Assembly: GCF_002080045.1 (NCBI RefSeq)
Contig: NZ_MUIN01000017.1
Location: 1-64,000, forward strand
DNA: 64,000 nucleotides
Direction of reading: 5' to 3'
Source of the DNA: Pseudomonas sp. Bc-h
Lineage (GTDB): Bacteria > Pseudomonadota > Gammaproteobacteria > Pseudomonadales > Pseudomonadaceae
The position numbers were made by a program, and so were the translations under genes. Of this stretch, positions 25,216 to 33,428 are shown piece after piece (the first letter of the stretch is position 1; the number at the start of each line of letters is the position of its first letter). A model generated the notes under the pieces. That model ran no database searches, had not been told where the DNA came from, and was given only the letters and a program-made list of their open reading frames with translations.

Positions 25216-25521
25216 ATGGCCAAGAAGAGCATGAAAAACCGTGAGCTGAAGCGTCAGCTCACCGTTGCCAAGTACGCCACCAAGCGTGCGGCACTGAAAG
25301 CAATCATCGTGGATCTGAACGCAAGTCCAGAAGCGCGTTGGGAAGCGACAGTTGCCCTGCAGAAGCAACCACGTGACGCAAGCGCCTCGCGCATGCGTAA
25401 CCGTTGCCGCCTGACTGGTCGTCCGCACGGTGTTTACCGCAAGTTCGGCCTGGGCCGTAACAAGCTGCGTGAAGCTGCAATGCGTGGTGACGTACCAGGT
25501 CTGGTTAAAGCCAGCTGGTAA
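25216..25521 (+). CDS. rpsN: 30S ribosomal protein S14 (zinc-free type)
   Basis: S14 (101 residues) is the long, zinc-independent form; the C-terminal [26 protein letters not shown] is conserved and the CxxC pairs of the short form are absent. I chose the ATG giving [12 protein letters not shown] 13-bp hairpin and a new promoter follow, separating it from rpsH. Confidence 0.97.
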
Positions 25522-25584
25522 GCCGCACTTCTCGTACCATGCTGGCCGGTTTCTCTGTAAACCGACCAGCGTGAGACCTGAATT

Positions 25585-25614
25585 CGAATCAAGCCCCTTT
25601 TGGGGCTTGATTCG
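25585..25614 (+). terminator. Perfect 13-bp hairpin between rpsN and rpsH (probable partial terminator)
   Basis: Arms 25585-25597 and 25602-25614 are perfectly complementary with a TTTT loop. The tail is only GTTTG, so read-through is likely. The right arm contains the -35 box of the rpsH promoter, which links the two elements physically. Confidence 0.7.
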
Positions 25615-25635
25615 TTTGTGGGGTACGTCTAGAAT
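25607..25635 (+). promoter_or_regulatory. Internal sigma70 promoter upstream of rpsH
   Basis: TTGATT (25607-25612), a 17-bp spacer and TAGAAT (25630-25635). The bases after the -10 (GCCGGCTCGC) are identical to those after the tRNA-Tyr -10. This predicts a second transcript for rpsH-rplF-rplR-rpsE-rpmD-rplO-secY-rpmJ with a leader of about 90 nt. Confidence 0.72.
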
Positions 25636-25733
25636 TGCCGGCTCGCCAGAGTCCGTGTTTTCACGTGCCCGAGTTTTTTGGCGACAAGCAGTAGCCGTAA
25701 GGCTAATTATTTTGTATTAGGAGCGTCTAGCCC

Positions 25734-26126
25734 ATGAGTATGCAGGACCCGTTAGCGGACATGCTAACTCGTATCCGTAATGCCCAGATGGCTGAAAAGC
25801 CCGTCGTAAGCATGCCATCCTCCACTTTGAAGGTGGCTGTAGCTAAAGTCCTGAAAGACGAAGGCTATATTGCGGGTTATCAGATCAGCAGCGAAACCAA
25901 GCCCTCGCTGTCTATCGAGCTGAAATACTTCGAAGGCCGTCCGGTCATCGAAGAGGTCAAGCGCGTTAGTCGTCCAGGCCTGCGTCAGTACAAGTCCGTC
26001 GATGATCTGCCAAAAGTTCGTGGCGGTCTCGGTGTGTCTATCGTCTCCACCAACAAAGGTGTGATGACGGATCGTGCTGCGCGCGCTGCCGGTGTCGGCG
26101 GCGAAGTGCTTTGCACAGTGTTCTAA
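25734..26126 (+). CDS. rpsH: 30S ribosomal protein S8
   Basis: S8 (130 residues) is a primary 16S rRNA binder and in E. coli the translational repressor of the spc operon. MSMQDPLADMLTRIRNAQ and the C-terminal STNKGVMTDRAAR are conserved. It lies 212 nt after rpsN, behind its own promoter and an untranslated leader; this leader is a possible S8 target, not shown. Confidence 0.98.
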   Translation: MSMQDPLADMLTRIRNAQMAEKPVVSMPSSTLKVAVAKVLKDEGYIAGYQISSETKPSLSIELKYFEGRPVIEEVKRVSRPGLRQYKSVDDLPKVRGGLGVSIVSTNKGVMTDRAARAAGVGGEVLCTVF

Positions 26127-26138
26127 GGGGGGATAAGC

Positions 26139-26672
26139 ATGTCACGCGTAGCTAAGAACCCCGTTAAGTTGCCATCAGGCGTCGAAGTCAAACTCGTCGG
26201 CCAGCAGCTTTCGGTGAAGGGTGCCAAGGGTACTCTGGACCTGAACATTCATTCGTCCGTTGAAATTGTTGAAGAAGCTGGTGAGTTGCGTTTCGCTGCT
26301 CGCAATGGCGATCAACAAACTCGCGCAATGGCTGGTACCACTCGTGCGTTGGTAAACAACATGGTCCAAGGCGTAAGCCAAGGCTTCGAGCGCAAGCTCC
26401 AGCTGGTCGGTGTTGGTTACAAAGCGCAAGCAAAAGGCACGGTGCTGAACCTGGCCCTTGGCTTCTCGCACCCAGTGGACTACGAATTGCCGGAAGGCAT
26501 CACCGCTGAGACTCCCAACCAGACCGATATCGTTATTCGCGGTATCGACAAGCAGTTGGTTGGTCAAGTGGCCGCTGAGATCCGCGACTTCCGCCGTCCA
26601 GAGCCGTACAAAGGCAAAGGCGTGCGTTACGCGGACGAAGTCGTCCGTCGTAAAGAAGCCAAGAAGAAGTAG
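26139..26672 (+). CDS. rplF: 50S ribosomal protein L6
   Basis: L6 (177 residues) has two repeated domains and lies near the factor-binding site. SRVAKNPVKLPSGVEV and the C-terminal RRPEPYKGKGVRYADEVV are conserved. Confidence 0.98.
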   Translation: MSRVAKNPVKLPSGVEVKLVGQQLSVKGAKGTLDLNIHSSVEIVEEAGELRFAARNGDQQTRAMAGTTRALVNNMVQGVSQGFERKLQLVGVGYKAQAKGTVLNLALGFSHPVDYELPEGITAETPNQTDIVIRGIDKQLVGQVAAEIRDFRRPEPYKGKGVRYADEVVRRKEAKKK

Positions 26673-26682
26673 GGCATAGCAA

Positions 26683-27033
26683 ATGACCGTCAAAAAAGTT
26701 ACCCGACTGCGTCGCGCTCGCAAAGCACGTCTGAAAATGCACGAACTCGAAGTCGTGCGTCTCTGCGTGTACCGCTCTTCGCAGCACATTTATGCCCAGG
26801 TCATCTCGGCCGACGGCAGCAAAGTCCTGGCAAACGCCTCGACTTTGGACAAAGAACTGCGTGATGGCGCCACTGGCAACATCGACGCGGCCACTAAAGT
26901 TGGCCAGCTGATCGCTGAGCGTGCGAAAGCCGCCGGTGTATCGCAAGTGGCTTTTGATCGTTCCGGCTTCAAGTACCACGGTCGCGTTAAGGCGCTGGCT
27001 GATGCTGCTCGTGAAGGCGGGCTGGAGTTCTAA
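26683..27033 (+). CDS. rplR: 50S ribosomal protein L18
   Basis: L18 (116 residues) binds 5S rRNA with L5 in the central protuberance. VYRSSQHIYAQVI and FDRSGFKYHGRVKALADAAREGGLEF are conserved. Located 10 nt after rplF and 3 nt before rpsE. Confidence 0.98.
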   Translation: MTVKKVTRLRRARKARLKMHELEVVRLCVYRSSQHIYAQVISADGSKVLANASTLDKELRDGATGNIDAATKVGQLIAERAKAAGVSQVAFDRSGFKYHGRVKALADAAREGGLEF

Positions 27034-27036
27034 GTT

Positions 27037-27537
27037 ATGTCAAATAACGACCAAAAACGCGACGAAGGCTACATCGAGAAGCTGGTACAAGTTAATCGCG
27101 TAGCAAAAACCGTTAAAGGCGGCCGTATCTTCACTTTCACCGCGTTGACCGTGGTGGGTGATGGTAAAGGGCGTGTTGGCTTCGGCCGTGGCAAGTCACG
27201 TGAAGTGCCTGCTGCGATCCAGAAGGCAATGGAAGCTGCTCGCCGCAACATGATCCAGGTTGATCTGAACGGTACCACCCTGCAGTACGCTATCAAGTCC
27301 GCCCACGGCGCTTCGAAAGTTTACATGCAGCCTGCTTCTGAAGGTACTGGCATCATCGCCGGCGGCGCAATGCGTGCTGTCCTGGAAGTGGCCGGTGTTC
27401 AGAACGTTCTGGCCAAGTGCTACGGTTCGACCAACCCTGTCAACGTTGTTCACGCAACGTTCAAGGGTTTGAAGACCATGCAGTCCCCTGAGTCGATCGC
27501 CGCCAAACGCGGCCTGAACGTTCAGGAGATCTTCTGA
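27037..27537 (+). CDS. rpsE: 30S ribosomal protein S5
   Basis: S5 (166 residues) contributes to decoding accuracy and the mRNA entry site. The N-terminal double-stranded RNA-binding fold and the loop VNRVAKTVKGGR, where spectinomycin-resistance changes occur, are of normal sequence. Confidence 0.98.
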   Translation: MSNNDQKRDEGYIEKLVQVNRVAKTVKGGRIFTFTALTVVGDGKGRVGFGRGKSREVPAAIQKAMEAARRNMIQVDLNGTTLQYAIKSAHGASKVYMQPASEGTGIIAGGAMRAVLEVAGVQNVLAKCYGSTNPVNVVHATFKGLKTMQSPESIAAKRGLNVQEIF

Positions 27538-27539
27538 TC

Positions 27540-27716
27540 ATGGCTACCGTTAAAGTTACGCTGATCAAAAGCATGACCGGCCGCATCCCTAACCACAAAC
27601 TGTGCGTTAAGGGTCTGGGTCTGCGTCGCATCGGTCACACTGTAGAGGTCCTTGATACCCCGGAAAACCGTGGGATGATCAACAAGGCTTACTACATGCT
27701 GCGAGTCGAGGGTTAA
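27540..27716 (+). CDS. rpmD: 50S ribosomal protein L30
   Basis: A 58-residue product starting MATVKVTLIKSMTGR and ending YYMLRVEG, the usual short bacterial L30. It lies 2 nt after rpsE and 3 nt before rplO. Confidence 0.97.
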   Translation: MATVKVTLIKSMTGRIPNHKLCVKGLGLRRIGHTVEVLDTPENRGMINKAYYMLRVEG

Positions 27717-27719
27717 TCG

Positions 27720-28151
27720 ATGAAACTCAATGATCTGAGTCCAGCGCCGGGTTCCCGTCGCGAAAAGCATCGTCCGGGCCGTGGTATCGGTAGTGGTTTG
27801 GGCAAGACCGGTGGCCGCGGCCACAAAGGTCAGACCTCCCGCTCCGGTGGCACCATTGCTCCGGGCTTCGAAGGCGGCCAACAGCCGTTGCATCGTCGTC
27901 TGCCCAAGTTCGGCTTCGTCTCTTTGAAAGCTATGGATCGTGCAGAAGTTCGCACCTCCGAGCTGGCTAAAGTGGAAGGCGTTGTAACTGTGCAGTCCCT
28001 GAAGGATGCCAACGTGATCAACCAAAACGTACAGCGTGTGAAAATCATGCTGTCCGGTGAGGTTACTCGCGCGGTCACCCTCAAAGGTATCGCAGCCACC
28101 AAAGGTGCGCGTGCGGCTATCGAAGCAGCTGGCGGCAAGTTCGAGGAATAA
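27720..28151 (+). CDS. rplO: 50S ribosomal protein L15
   Basis: L15 (143 residues) is an assembly protein whose Gly/Arg-rich N-terminal extension (GRGIGSGLGKTGGRGHKGQ) threads into 23S rRNA. It abuts secY directly (stop then ATG). Confidence 0.98.
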   Translation: MKLNDLSPAPGSRREKHRPGRGIGSGLGKTGGRGHKGQTSRSGGTIAPGFEGGQQPLHRRLPKFGFVSLKAMDRAEVRTSELAKVEGVVTVQSLKDANVINQNVQRVKIMLSGEVTRAVTLKGIAATKGARAAIEAAGGKFEE

Positions 28152-29483
28152 ATGGCTAAGCAAGGTGCTCTCTCAGCGCTCAGCAAAAGCGGCGGGTTGT
28201 CCGAGCTCTGGGCTCGACTGCGTTTTCTGTTCCTGGCGATTATCGTCTATCGGATCGGTGCGCATATCCCAGTTCCAGGTATCAACCCTGACCGGCTGGC
28301 GGACCTGTTTCGACAGAATGAGGGGACCATTCTTAGCTTGTTCAACATGTTTTCCGGTGGTGCGCTGGAGCGCATGAGCATCTTTGCACTGGGGATCATG
28401 CCGTACATCTCGGCATCGATCATCATGCAGCTCATGACCGCTGTCAGCCCGCAGCTGGAGCAGTTGAAGAAGGAAGGTGAGGCTGGTCGTCGCAAGATCA
28501 GCCAATACACCCGCTATGGCACCGTCGTCCTGGCTCTGGTTCAAGCTATTGGCATGTCCATTGGTCTGGCCGGTCAGGGCGTTGCTTTCTCTGCAGATAT
28601 CGGCTTCCACTTCGTGGCAGTCACCACCTTTGTGGCTGGTGCGCTGTTCATGATGTGGCTGGGCGAGCAGATCACAGAGCGCGGTGTTGGTAACGGTATC
28701 TCGATGTTGATTTTTTCGGGTATCGTCGCCGGTCTTCCGAGAGCGATCGGGCAGTCTTTCGAGTCTGCACGTCAGGGTGATATCAACATTTTCGCTTTGG
28801 TCGCCATCGGTTTGCTGGCAGTAGCGATTATCGGTTTCGTGGTGTTCATTGAGCGTGGTCAGCGTCGTATTGCTGTTCACTACGCCAAGCGTCAGCAGGG
28901 CCGTAAGGTCTTCGCTGCGCAGACCAGCCACTTGCCGCTGAAAGTGAACATGGCTGGTGTTATTCCGGCCATTTTTGCGAGCAGCATCTTGCTGTTTCCG
29001 GCTTCGTTAGGTGCCTGGTTCGGTCAGTCTGAAGGTATGGGCTGGTTGCAGGACATCTCGCAGTCGATCGCTCCTGGTCAGCCGTTGAATATTCTGCTGT
29101 TTAGTGCAGGGATTATTTTCTTCTGCTTCTTCTATACGGCGTTGATGTTCAATCCGAAAGACGTAGCGGAAAACCTGAAGAAGTCCGGTGCCTTTATTCC
29201 GGGCATCCGTCCTGGTGAGCAGTCTGCGCGCTATATCGATGGCGTTTTGACCCGTCTGACCATGTTCGGTGCTCTATATATGATGGCCGTATGCCTGCTG
29301 CCCCAGTTCCTGGTGGTGGCTGCAAACGTGCCGTTCTACCTTGGCGGGACCTCGTTGCTGATCGTGGTCGTGGTTGTGATGGACTTCATGTCCCAAGTGC
29401 AATCTCACCTCGTTTCGCACCAGTATGAATCCCTGATGAAGAAAGCCAACCTGAAGGGCTACGGCAGCGGCATGCTGCGCTGA
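28152..29483 (+). CDS. secY: Preprotein translocase subunit SecY
   Basis: SecY (443 residues) is the channel of the SecYEG translocon, with ten hydrophobic segments. The first helix and plug region ([11 protein letters not shown]) and the cytoplasmic loop [22 protein letters not shown] are conserved. Its gene is in the spc set next to rpmJ, while its partner secE lies at 2397. Confidence 0.99.
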
Positions 29484-29511
29484 AGCACCCATAAGGTTCG
29501 AGGAGTTGGTG

Positions 29512-29628
29512 ATGAAAGTTCGTGCATCGGTGAAAAAGCTGTGCCGTAACTGCAAGATTATTCGCCGCGAAGGTGTTGTTCGAGTAATTTGCAGCGCGGA
29601 ACCACGTCACAAGCAGCGCCAAGGCTGA
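29512..29628 (+). CDS. rpmJ: 50S ribosomal protein L36 (zinc-binding, C+ type)
   Basis: A 38-residue product, [15 protein letters not shown] to HKQRQG. C11, C14, C27 and H33 form the zinc ribbon, so this is the zinc-dependent form. Pseudomonas usually keeps a zinc-free paralogue elsewhere for zinc limitation. It is the last gene of the spc set, followed by a hairpin and a new promoter. Confidence 0.97.
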
Positions 29629-29647
29629 GTGTGATCTGTGCTAAAAG

Positions 29648-29671
29648 CCCAGCAGCTAGTGCGCTGCTGGG
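29648..29671 (+). terminator. Terminator-like hairpin after rpmJ
   Basis: A 9-bp GC-rich stem (29648-29656 with 29663-29671) with a 6-nt loop. The following T run is short (TTGATTATTTG), so it may terminate only partly. It directly adjoins the rpsM promoter. Confidence 0.6.
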
Positions 29672-29700
29672 TTGATTATTTGTTATTACAGCGATATTAT
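29672..29700 (+). promoter_or_regulatory. Sigma70 promoter of the alpha operon (rpsM)
   Basis: TTGATT (29672-29677), a 17-bp spacer and TATTAT (29695-29700), followed by a GC-rich stretch. The predicted leader to rpsM is about 53 nt. Confidence 0.72.
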
Positions 29701-29759
29701 CTCGCGCCCTATTTCTTGGCTTCCGGGGCGTAGGTAGCTGTCAATTGGAGTCCCACTGA

Positions 29760-30116
29760 ATGGCCCGTATTGCAGGCGTTAACATTCCAGATAACAAGCA
29801 TACTGTTATCTCGCTGACCTACATCTATGGTGTTGGTCGCACGACTGCACAGAAAATCTGTGCTACCACCGGGGTTAACCCGGCGGCAAAGATCAAAGAT
29901 CTGAGCGACGAGCAGATTGAACAGCTGCGTGGCGAAGTCGCGAAGTTCACCACTGAAGGTGACCTGCGTCGCGAAATCAACATGAAAATCAAGCGCTTGA
30001 TGGACCTCGGTTGCTATCGCGGTCTGCGTCATCGTCGTGGTCTTCCAGTACGCGGTCAGCGTACCAAGACTAACGCGCGTACCCGTAAAGGTCCGCGTAA
30101 GCCGATCCGCAAGTAA
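29760..30116 (+). CDS. rpsM: 30S ribosomal protein S13
   Basis: S13 (118 residues) forms intersubunit bridges from the 30S head. ARIAGVNIPDNKH and the basic C-terminal RTKTNARTRKGPRKPIRK are typical. First gene of rpsM-rpsK-rpsD-rpoA-rplQ. Confidence 0.98.
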   Translation: MARIAGVNIPDNKHTVISLTYIYGVGRTTAQKICATTGVNPAAKIKDLSDEQIEQLRGEVAKFTTEGDLRREINMKIKRLMDLGCYRGLRHRRGLPVRGQRTKTNARTRKGPRKPIRK

Positions 30117-30146
30117 TCGCCCCAGCGAATCGACAGGAATTAAATC

Positions 30147-30536
30147 ATGGCAAAACCTGCTGCTCGTCCTCGTAAAAAAGTTAAAAAGACAGTGGTTGAT
30201 GGCATCGCCCACATCCATGCATCTTTTAACAACACCATCGTGACCATTACCGACCGTCAAGGTAACGCTCTTTCCTGGGCTACCTCCGGTGGTTCGGGTT
30301 TCCGCGGTTCCCGCAAGTCCACCCCGTTCGCTGCTCAAGTAGCTGCCGAGCGTGCTGGTCAAGCTGCGCTGGAATACGGCCTGAAAAACCTCGACGTCAA
30401 CGTCAAGGGTCCAGGTCCAGGTCGTGAATCTGCAGTTCGTGCTTTGAACGGCTGTGGCTACAAGATCGCCAGCATCACCGACGTGACGCCAATCCCGCAC
30501 AACGGGTGCCGTCCGCCGAAGAAGCGCCGCGTGTAA
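30147..30536 (+). CDS. rpsK: 30S ribosomal protein S11
   Basis: S11 (129 residues) lies on the platform near the mRNA exit. ASFNNTIVTITDRQGNALSW and the C-terminal PHNGCRPPKKRRV are conserved. Confidence 0.98.
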   Translation: MAKPAARPRKKVKKTVVDGIAHIHASFNNTIVTITDRQGNALSWATSGGSGFRGSRKSTPFAAQVAAERAGQAALEYGLKNLDVNVKGPGPGRESAVRALNGCGYKIASITDVTPIPHNGCRPPKKRRV

Positions 30537-30554
30537 TCCAGGAGATTGTAAAGA

Positions 30555-31175
30555 ATGGCTCGTTACATTGGTCCAAAATGCAAACTCGCTCGTCGCGAAG
30601 GCACCGATCTCTTCCTGAAGAGCGGCGTGCGCGCGATCGAATCGAAGTGCAACATCGAAGCTGCACCAGGTATCCACGGCCAGCGCCGCGGTCGCCAATC
30701 CGACTACGGCACCCAGCTGCGTGAAAAGCAGAAAGTCCGTCGTATCTATGGCGTTCTCGAGCGTCAGTTCAGCGGTTACTACAAAGAAGCTGCCGGCAAG
30801 AAAGGCGCTACTGGTGAGAACCTGCTGCAACTTCTCGAATGCCGTCTGGACAACGTCGTATACCGTATGGGTTTCGGTTCTACTCGTGCCGAATCTCGTC
30901 AGCTGGTATCGCACAAGTCGGTTAGCGTCAACGGCAAAACCGTTAACGTTCCGTCCTACCAGGTTCGTGCTGGTGACGTGGTCGCTATTCGCGAAAAAGC
31001 GAAAAACCAACTGCGTATCGTCCAGGCTCTCGATCTGTGTGCCCAACGTGGCCGCGTAGAATGGGTAGAAGTAGACACTGAGAAAAAATCTGGCGTCTTC
31101 AAAAACGTTCCAGCTCGCAGTGATCTGTCCGCCGACATCAACGAAAGCCTGATTGTCGAGCTCTACTCCAAGTAA
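30555..31175 (+). CDS. rpsD: 30S ribosomal protein S4
   Basis: S4 (206 residues) is a primary 16S rRNA binder, an accuracy protein and in E. coli the repressor of the alpha operon. The S4 RNA-binding domain begins near residue 96 (CRLDNVVYRMGF). Most zinc-ribbon cysteines of the N-terminus are missing, so it is the zinc-free type. Confidence 0.98.
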   Translation: MARYIGPKCKLARREGTDLFLKSGVRAIESKCNIEAAPGIHGQRRGRQSDYGTQLREKQKVRRIYGVLERQFSGYYKEAAGKKGATGENLLQLLECRLDNVVYRMGFGSTRAESRQLVSHKSVSVNGKTVNVPSYQVRAGDVVAIREKAKNQLRIVQALDLCAQRGRVEWVEVDTEKKSGVFKNVPARSDLSADINESLIVELYSK

Positions 31176-31197
31176 GGGCTAGAAAATAGGTGCATCC

Positions 31198-32199
31198 ATG
31201 CAGATTTCGGTAAATGAGTTCCTGACACCCCGCCACATTGATGTGCAGGTTGTCAGTCCAACCCGCGCCAAGATCACTCTCGAGCCTCTCGAGCGTGGTT
31301 TCGGCCATACCCTGGGCAACGCGCTGCGCCGCATCCTGTTGTCCTCCATGCCCGGCTGTGCAGTAGTCGAGGCCGAGATTGACGGTGTACTCCACGAGTA
31401 CAGCGCCATCGAAGGTGTACAGGAAGATGTCATTGAAATCCTGTTGAACCTTAAAGGTCTGGCTATCAAGCTGCACGGTCGAGACGAAGTTACGCTGACC
31501 TTGTCGAAGAAGGGTTCGGGGGTGGTTACCGCTGCCGATATTCAGCTGGATCATGATGTCGAGATCGTTAACCCCGATCACGTAATCGCTAACCTGGCGT
31601 CTAACGGCGCCCTGAACATGAAGCTCGTTGTAGCTCGTGGTCGCGGTTATGAACCAGCAGACTCGCGTCAGAGCGATGAAGACGAAAGCCGCAGCATCGG
31701 TCGCTTGCAGCTTGACTCTTCGTTCAGCCCGGTTCGCCGTATCGCATACGTGGTGGAAAACGCCCGTGTCGAGCAGCGTACCAACCTGGACAAACTGGTT
31801 ATTGATCTGGAAACCAACGGTACTCTGGATCCTGAAGAGGCAATCCGCCGCGCTGCAACCATCCTGCAACAGCAGTTGGCTGCGTTCGTCGACCTCAAAG
31901 GTGACAGTGAGCCAGTGGTAGTCGAACAGGAAGACGAGATCGATCCGATCCTGCTTCGTCCGGTTGACGATTTGGAACTGACTGTACGTTCGGCCAACTG
32001 CCTTAAGGCGGAGAACATTTACTACATCGGCGACCTGATTCAGCGCACCGAAGTAGAACTGTTGAAGACTCCGAACCTGGGCAAGAAATCCTTGACTGAA
32101 ATCAAGGACGTTCTGGCTTCTCGTGGTCTCTCCCTCGGCATGCGCCTCGACAACTGGCCGCCTGCAAGTCTTAAGAAGGACGACAAGGCGACTGCCTGA
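31198..32199 (+). CDS. rpoA: DNA-directed RNA polymerase subunit alpha
   Basis: The 333-residue alpha subunit has an N-terminal dimerisation and assembly domain (about 1-230, with the LERGFGHTLGNALRRILLSS core) and a C-terminal domain (about 250-325). The C-terminal domain carries the UP-element and activator surface (RSANCLKAENIYYIGDLIQ, NLGKKSLTEIKDVL). It lies 22 nt after rpsD. Confidence 0.99.
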   Translation: MQISVNEFLTPRHIDVQVVSPTRAKITLEPLERGFGHTLGNALRRILLSSMPGCAVVEAEIDGVLHEYSAIEGVQEDVIEILLNLKGLAIKLHGRDEVTLTLSKKGSGVVTAADIQLDHDVEIVNPDHVIANLASNGALNMKLVVARGRGYEPADSRQSDEDESRSIGRLQLDSSFSPVRRIAYVVENARVEQRTNLDKLVIDLETNGTLDPEEAIRRAATILQQQLAAFVDLKGDSEPVVVEQEDEIDPILLRPVDDLELTVRSANCLKAENIYYIGDLIQRTEVELLKTPNLGKKSLTEIKDVLASRGLSLGMRLDNWPPASLKKDDKATA

Positions 32200-32241
32200 T
32201 CGTCGTAATCACCGAACGTAGTGTTTGGTAAGGAATGAACC

Positions 32242-32628
32242 ATGCGTCATCGTAAAAGTGGACGTCACCTGAGCCGTACCAGCTCTCACCGCAAGGCCAT
32301 GTTTCAAAACATGGCGGTGTCGCTGTTCGAGCACGAGCTGATCAAAACTACCCTGCCGAAAGCCAAGGAACTGCGCCGCGTTGCCGAGCCGCTGATCACC
32401 CTGGCCAAGGTTGATAGCGTTGCTAACCGTCGTCTGGCATTTGACCGTACCCGTTCGAAAGAAATGGTCGGCAAGCTGTTCAACGATCTGGGCAAGCGTT
32501 ATGCAACTCGTGAGGGTGGCTACCTGCGCATCCTCAAGTGCGGTTTCCGCGCTGGCGACAACGCGCCAATGGCGTACGTCGAACTGGTTGATCGTCCTGT
32601 CGGTGGCTCTGTAGAAGCCGCTGAATAA
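32242..32628 (+). CDS. rplQ: 50S ribosomal protein L17
   Basis: L17 (128 residues) lies near the exit tunnel. MRHRKSGRHLSRTSSHRKAM is the family signature. Last gene of the alpha operon. In P. aeruginosa katA follows; here 261 nt without a recognised gene lead to the ferritin. Confidence 0.98.
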   Translation: MRHRKSGRHLSRTSSHRKAMFQNMAVSLFEHELIKTTLPKAKELRRVAEPLITLAKVDSVANRRLAFDRTRSKEMVGKLFNDLGKRYATREGGYLRILKCGFRAGDNAPMAYVELVDRPVGGSVEAAE

Positions 32629-32643
32629 GACATCAGTCTTTAC

Positions 32644-32672
32644 AAAAAACCGGGCCTAGTGCCCGGTTTTTT
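32644..32672 (+). terminator. Intrinsic terminator of the alpha operon
   Basis: CCGGGC/GCCCGG stem (32650-32655 with 32661-32666) extended by A/T pairs, with TTTTTT at the end. It ends the 30-kb ribosomal block. Confidence 0.93.
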
Positions 32673-32889
32673 GTTGCCCTTAAATTGGCTGAATACAACG
32701 CGTTATCAGTTATCGTGCATGATTATTGCGCTAAGTCTAAGTGATAAAGAGAACCTGCTTCGTTTACGCGTGTTTTCGGCACCAGATGTCAGAAAATAGC
32801 GTTTTTTCTTCGCTTTTCTGCTGTGGGGCGAGTGACCTGTCCTCAATGTTGGTTCAAACTATCGTCTTTCATGAAGGAGATCCACGGCG

Positions 32890-33354
32890 ATGCAAGGCCA
32901 CCCGGACGTCATCGATTACCTCAACACGCTGCTGACCGGCGAACTGGCTGCACGCGACCAGTATTTCATCCACTCGCGGATGTATGAGGATTGGGGTTTC
33001 AGCAAGCTCTATGAGCGGATCAACCACGAGATGGAAGAAGAGGCACAACACGCTGATGCGTTGATGCGCCGGATTCTGATGCTCGAAGGCACTCCTCGCA
33101 TGCGCCCGGATGATCTTGACGTAGGCACCACCGTCCCTGAGATGTTCGCCAGCGATCTTCGCCTGGAATACAAGGTTCGCGCCGCGCTGTGCAAAGGCAT
33201 CGCTCTATGCGAGCAGCACAAGGACTACGTCAGCCGCGACATCTTGCGCGTGCAGTTGGCAGACACTGAAGAAGACCACACCTACTGGCTTGAGAAGCAG
33301 ATGGGCCTGATCAAATCCATCGGCCTGGAAAACTACCTGCAATCGCAGTTCTGA
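32890..33354 (+). CDS. ftnA: Ferritin of the bacterioferritin family (FtnA-like, no haem ligand)
   Basis: This 154-residue four-helix protein should form a 24-subunit iron-storage shell. Ferroxidase ligands are present: E18, E51, H54, E93, E127 and H130. Alignment by eye with E. coli Bfr puts Ala at position 52, where bacterioferritins have the haem-ligating Met; P. aeruginosa PA4235, once called BfrA, has the same feature and is now called FtnA. A strong AAGGAG site precedes the ATG. It is monocistronic and ends at a terminator shared with uvrA. Not being able to bind haem is an inference from residue 52. Confidence 0.9.
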   Translation: MQGHPDVIDYLNTLLTGELAARDQYFIHSRMYEDWGFSKLYERINHEMEEEAQHADALMRRILMLEGTPRMRPDDLDVGTTVPEMFASDLRLEYKVRAALCKGIALCEQHKDYVSRDILRVQLADTEEDHTYWLEKQMGLIKSIGLENYLQSQF

Positions 33355-33369
33355 TTCAGGTCCAATAAA

Positions 33370-33403
33370 AAAGCCCCTGTCGCGGTGTTCGCGGCAGGGG
33401 CTT
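33370..33403. terminator. Bidirectional terminator between ftnA and uvrA
   Basis: A long, slightly imperfect stem (33370-33383 with 33391-33403) carries A-rich sequence on one side and TTT on the other. It lies between convergent genes and can serve both. Confidence 0.85.
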
Positions 33404-33428
33404 TATGGTTTCTGATGCGCTCAATGCA

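Noticed and set aside
32700..32760. Fur-box-like AT-rich repeats before ftnA (GTTATC, GATTATT)
   Set aside because: Matches to the 19-bp Fur consensus are weak and interrupted; a score-based scan would be needed.
32790..32820. Imperfect inverted repeat before ftnA (CAGAAAA/TTTTCTG)
   Set aside because: No T tail and no known site pattern; may be chance in an AT-rich gap.
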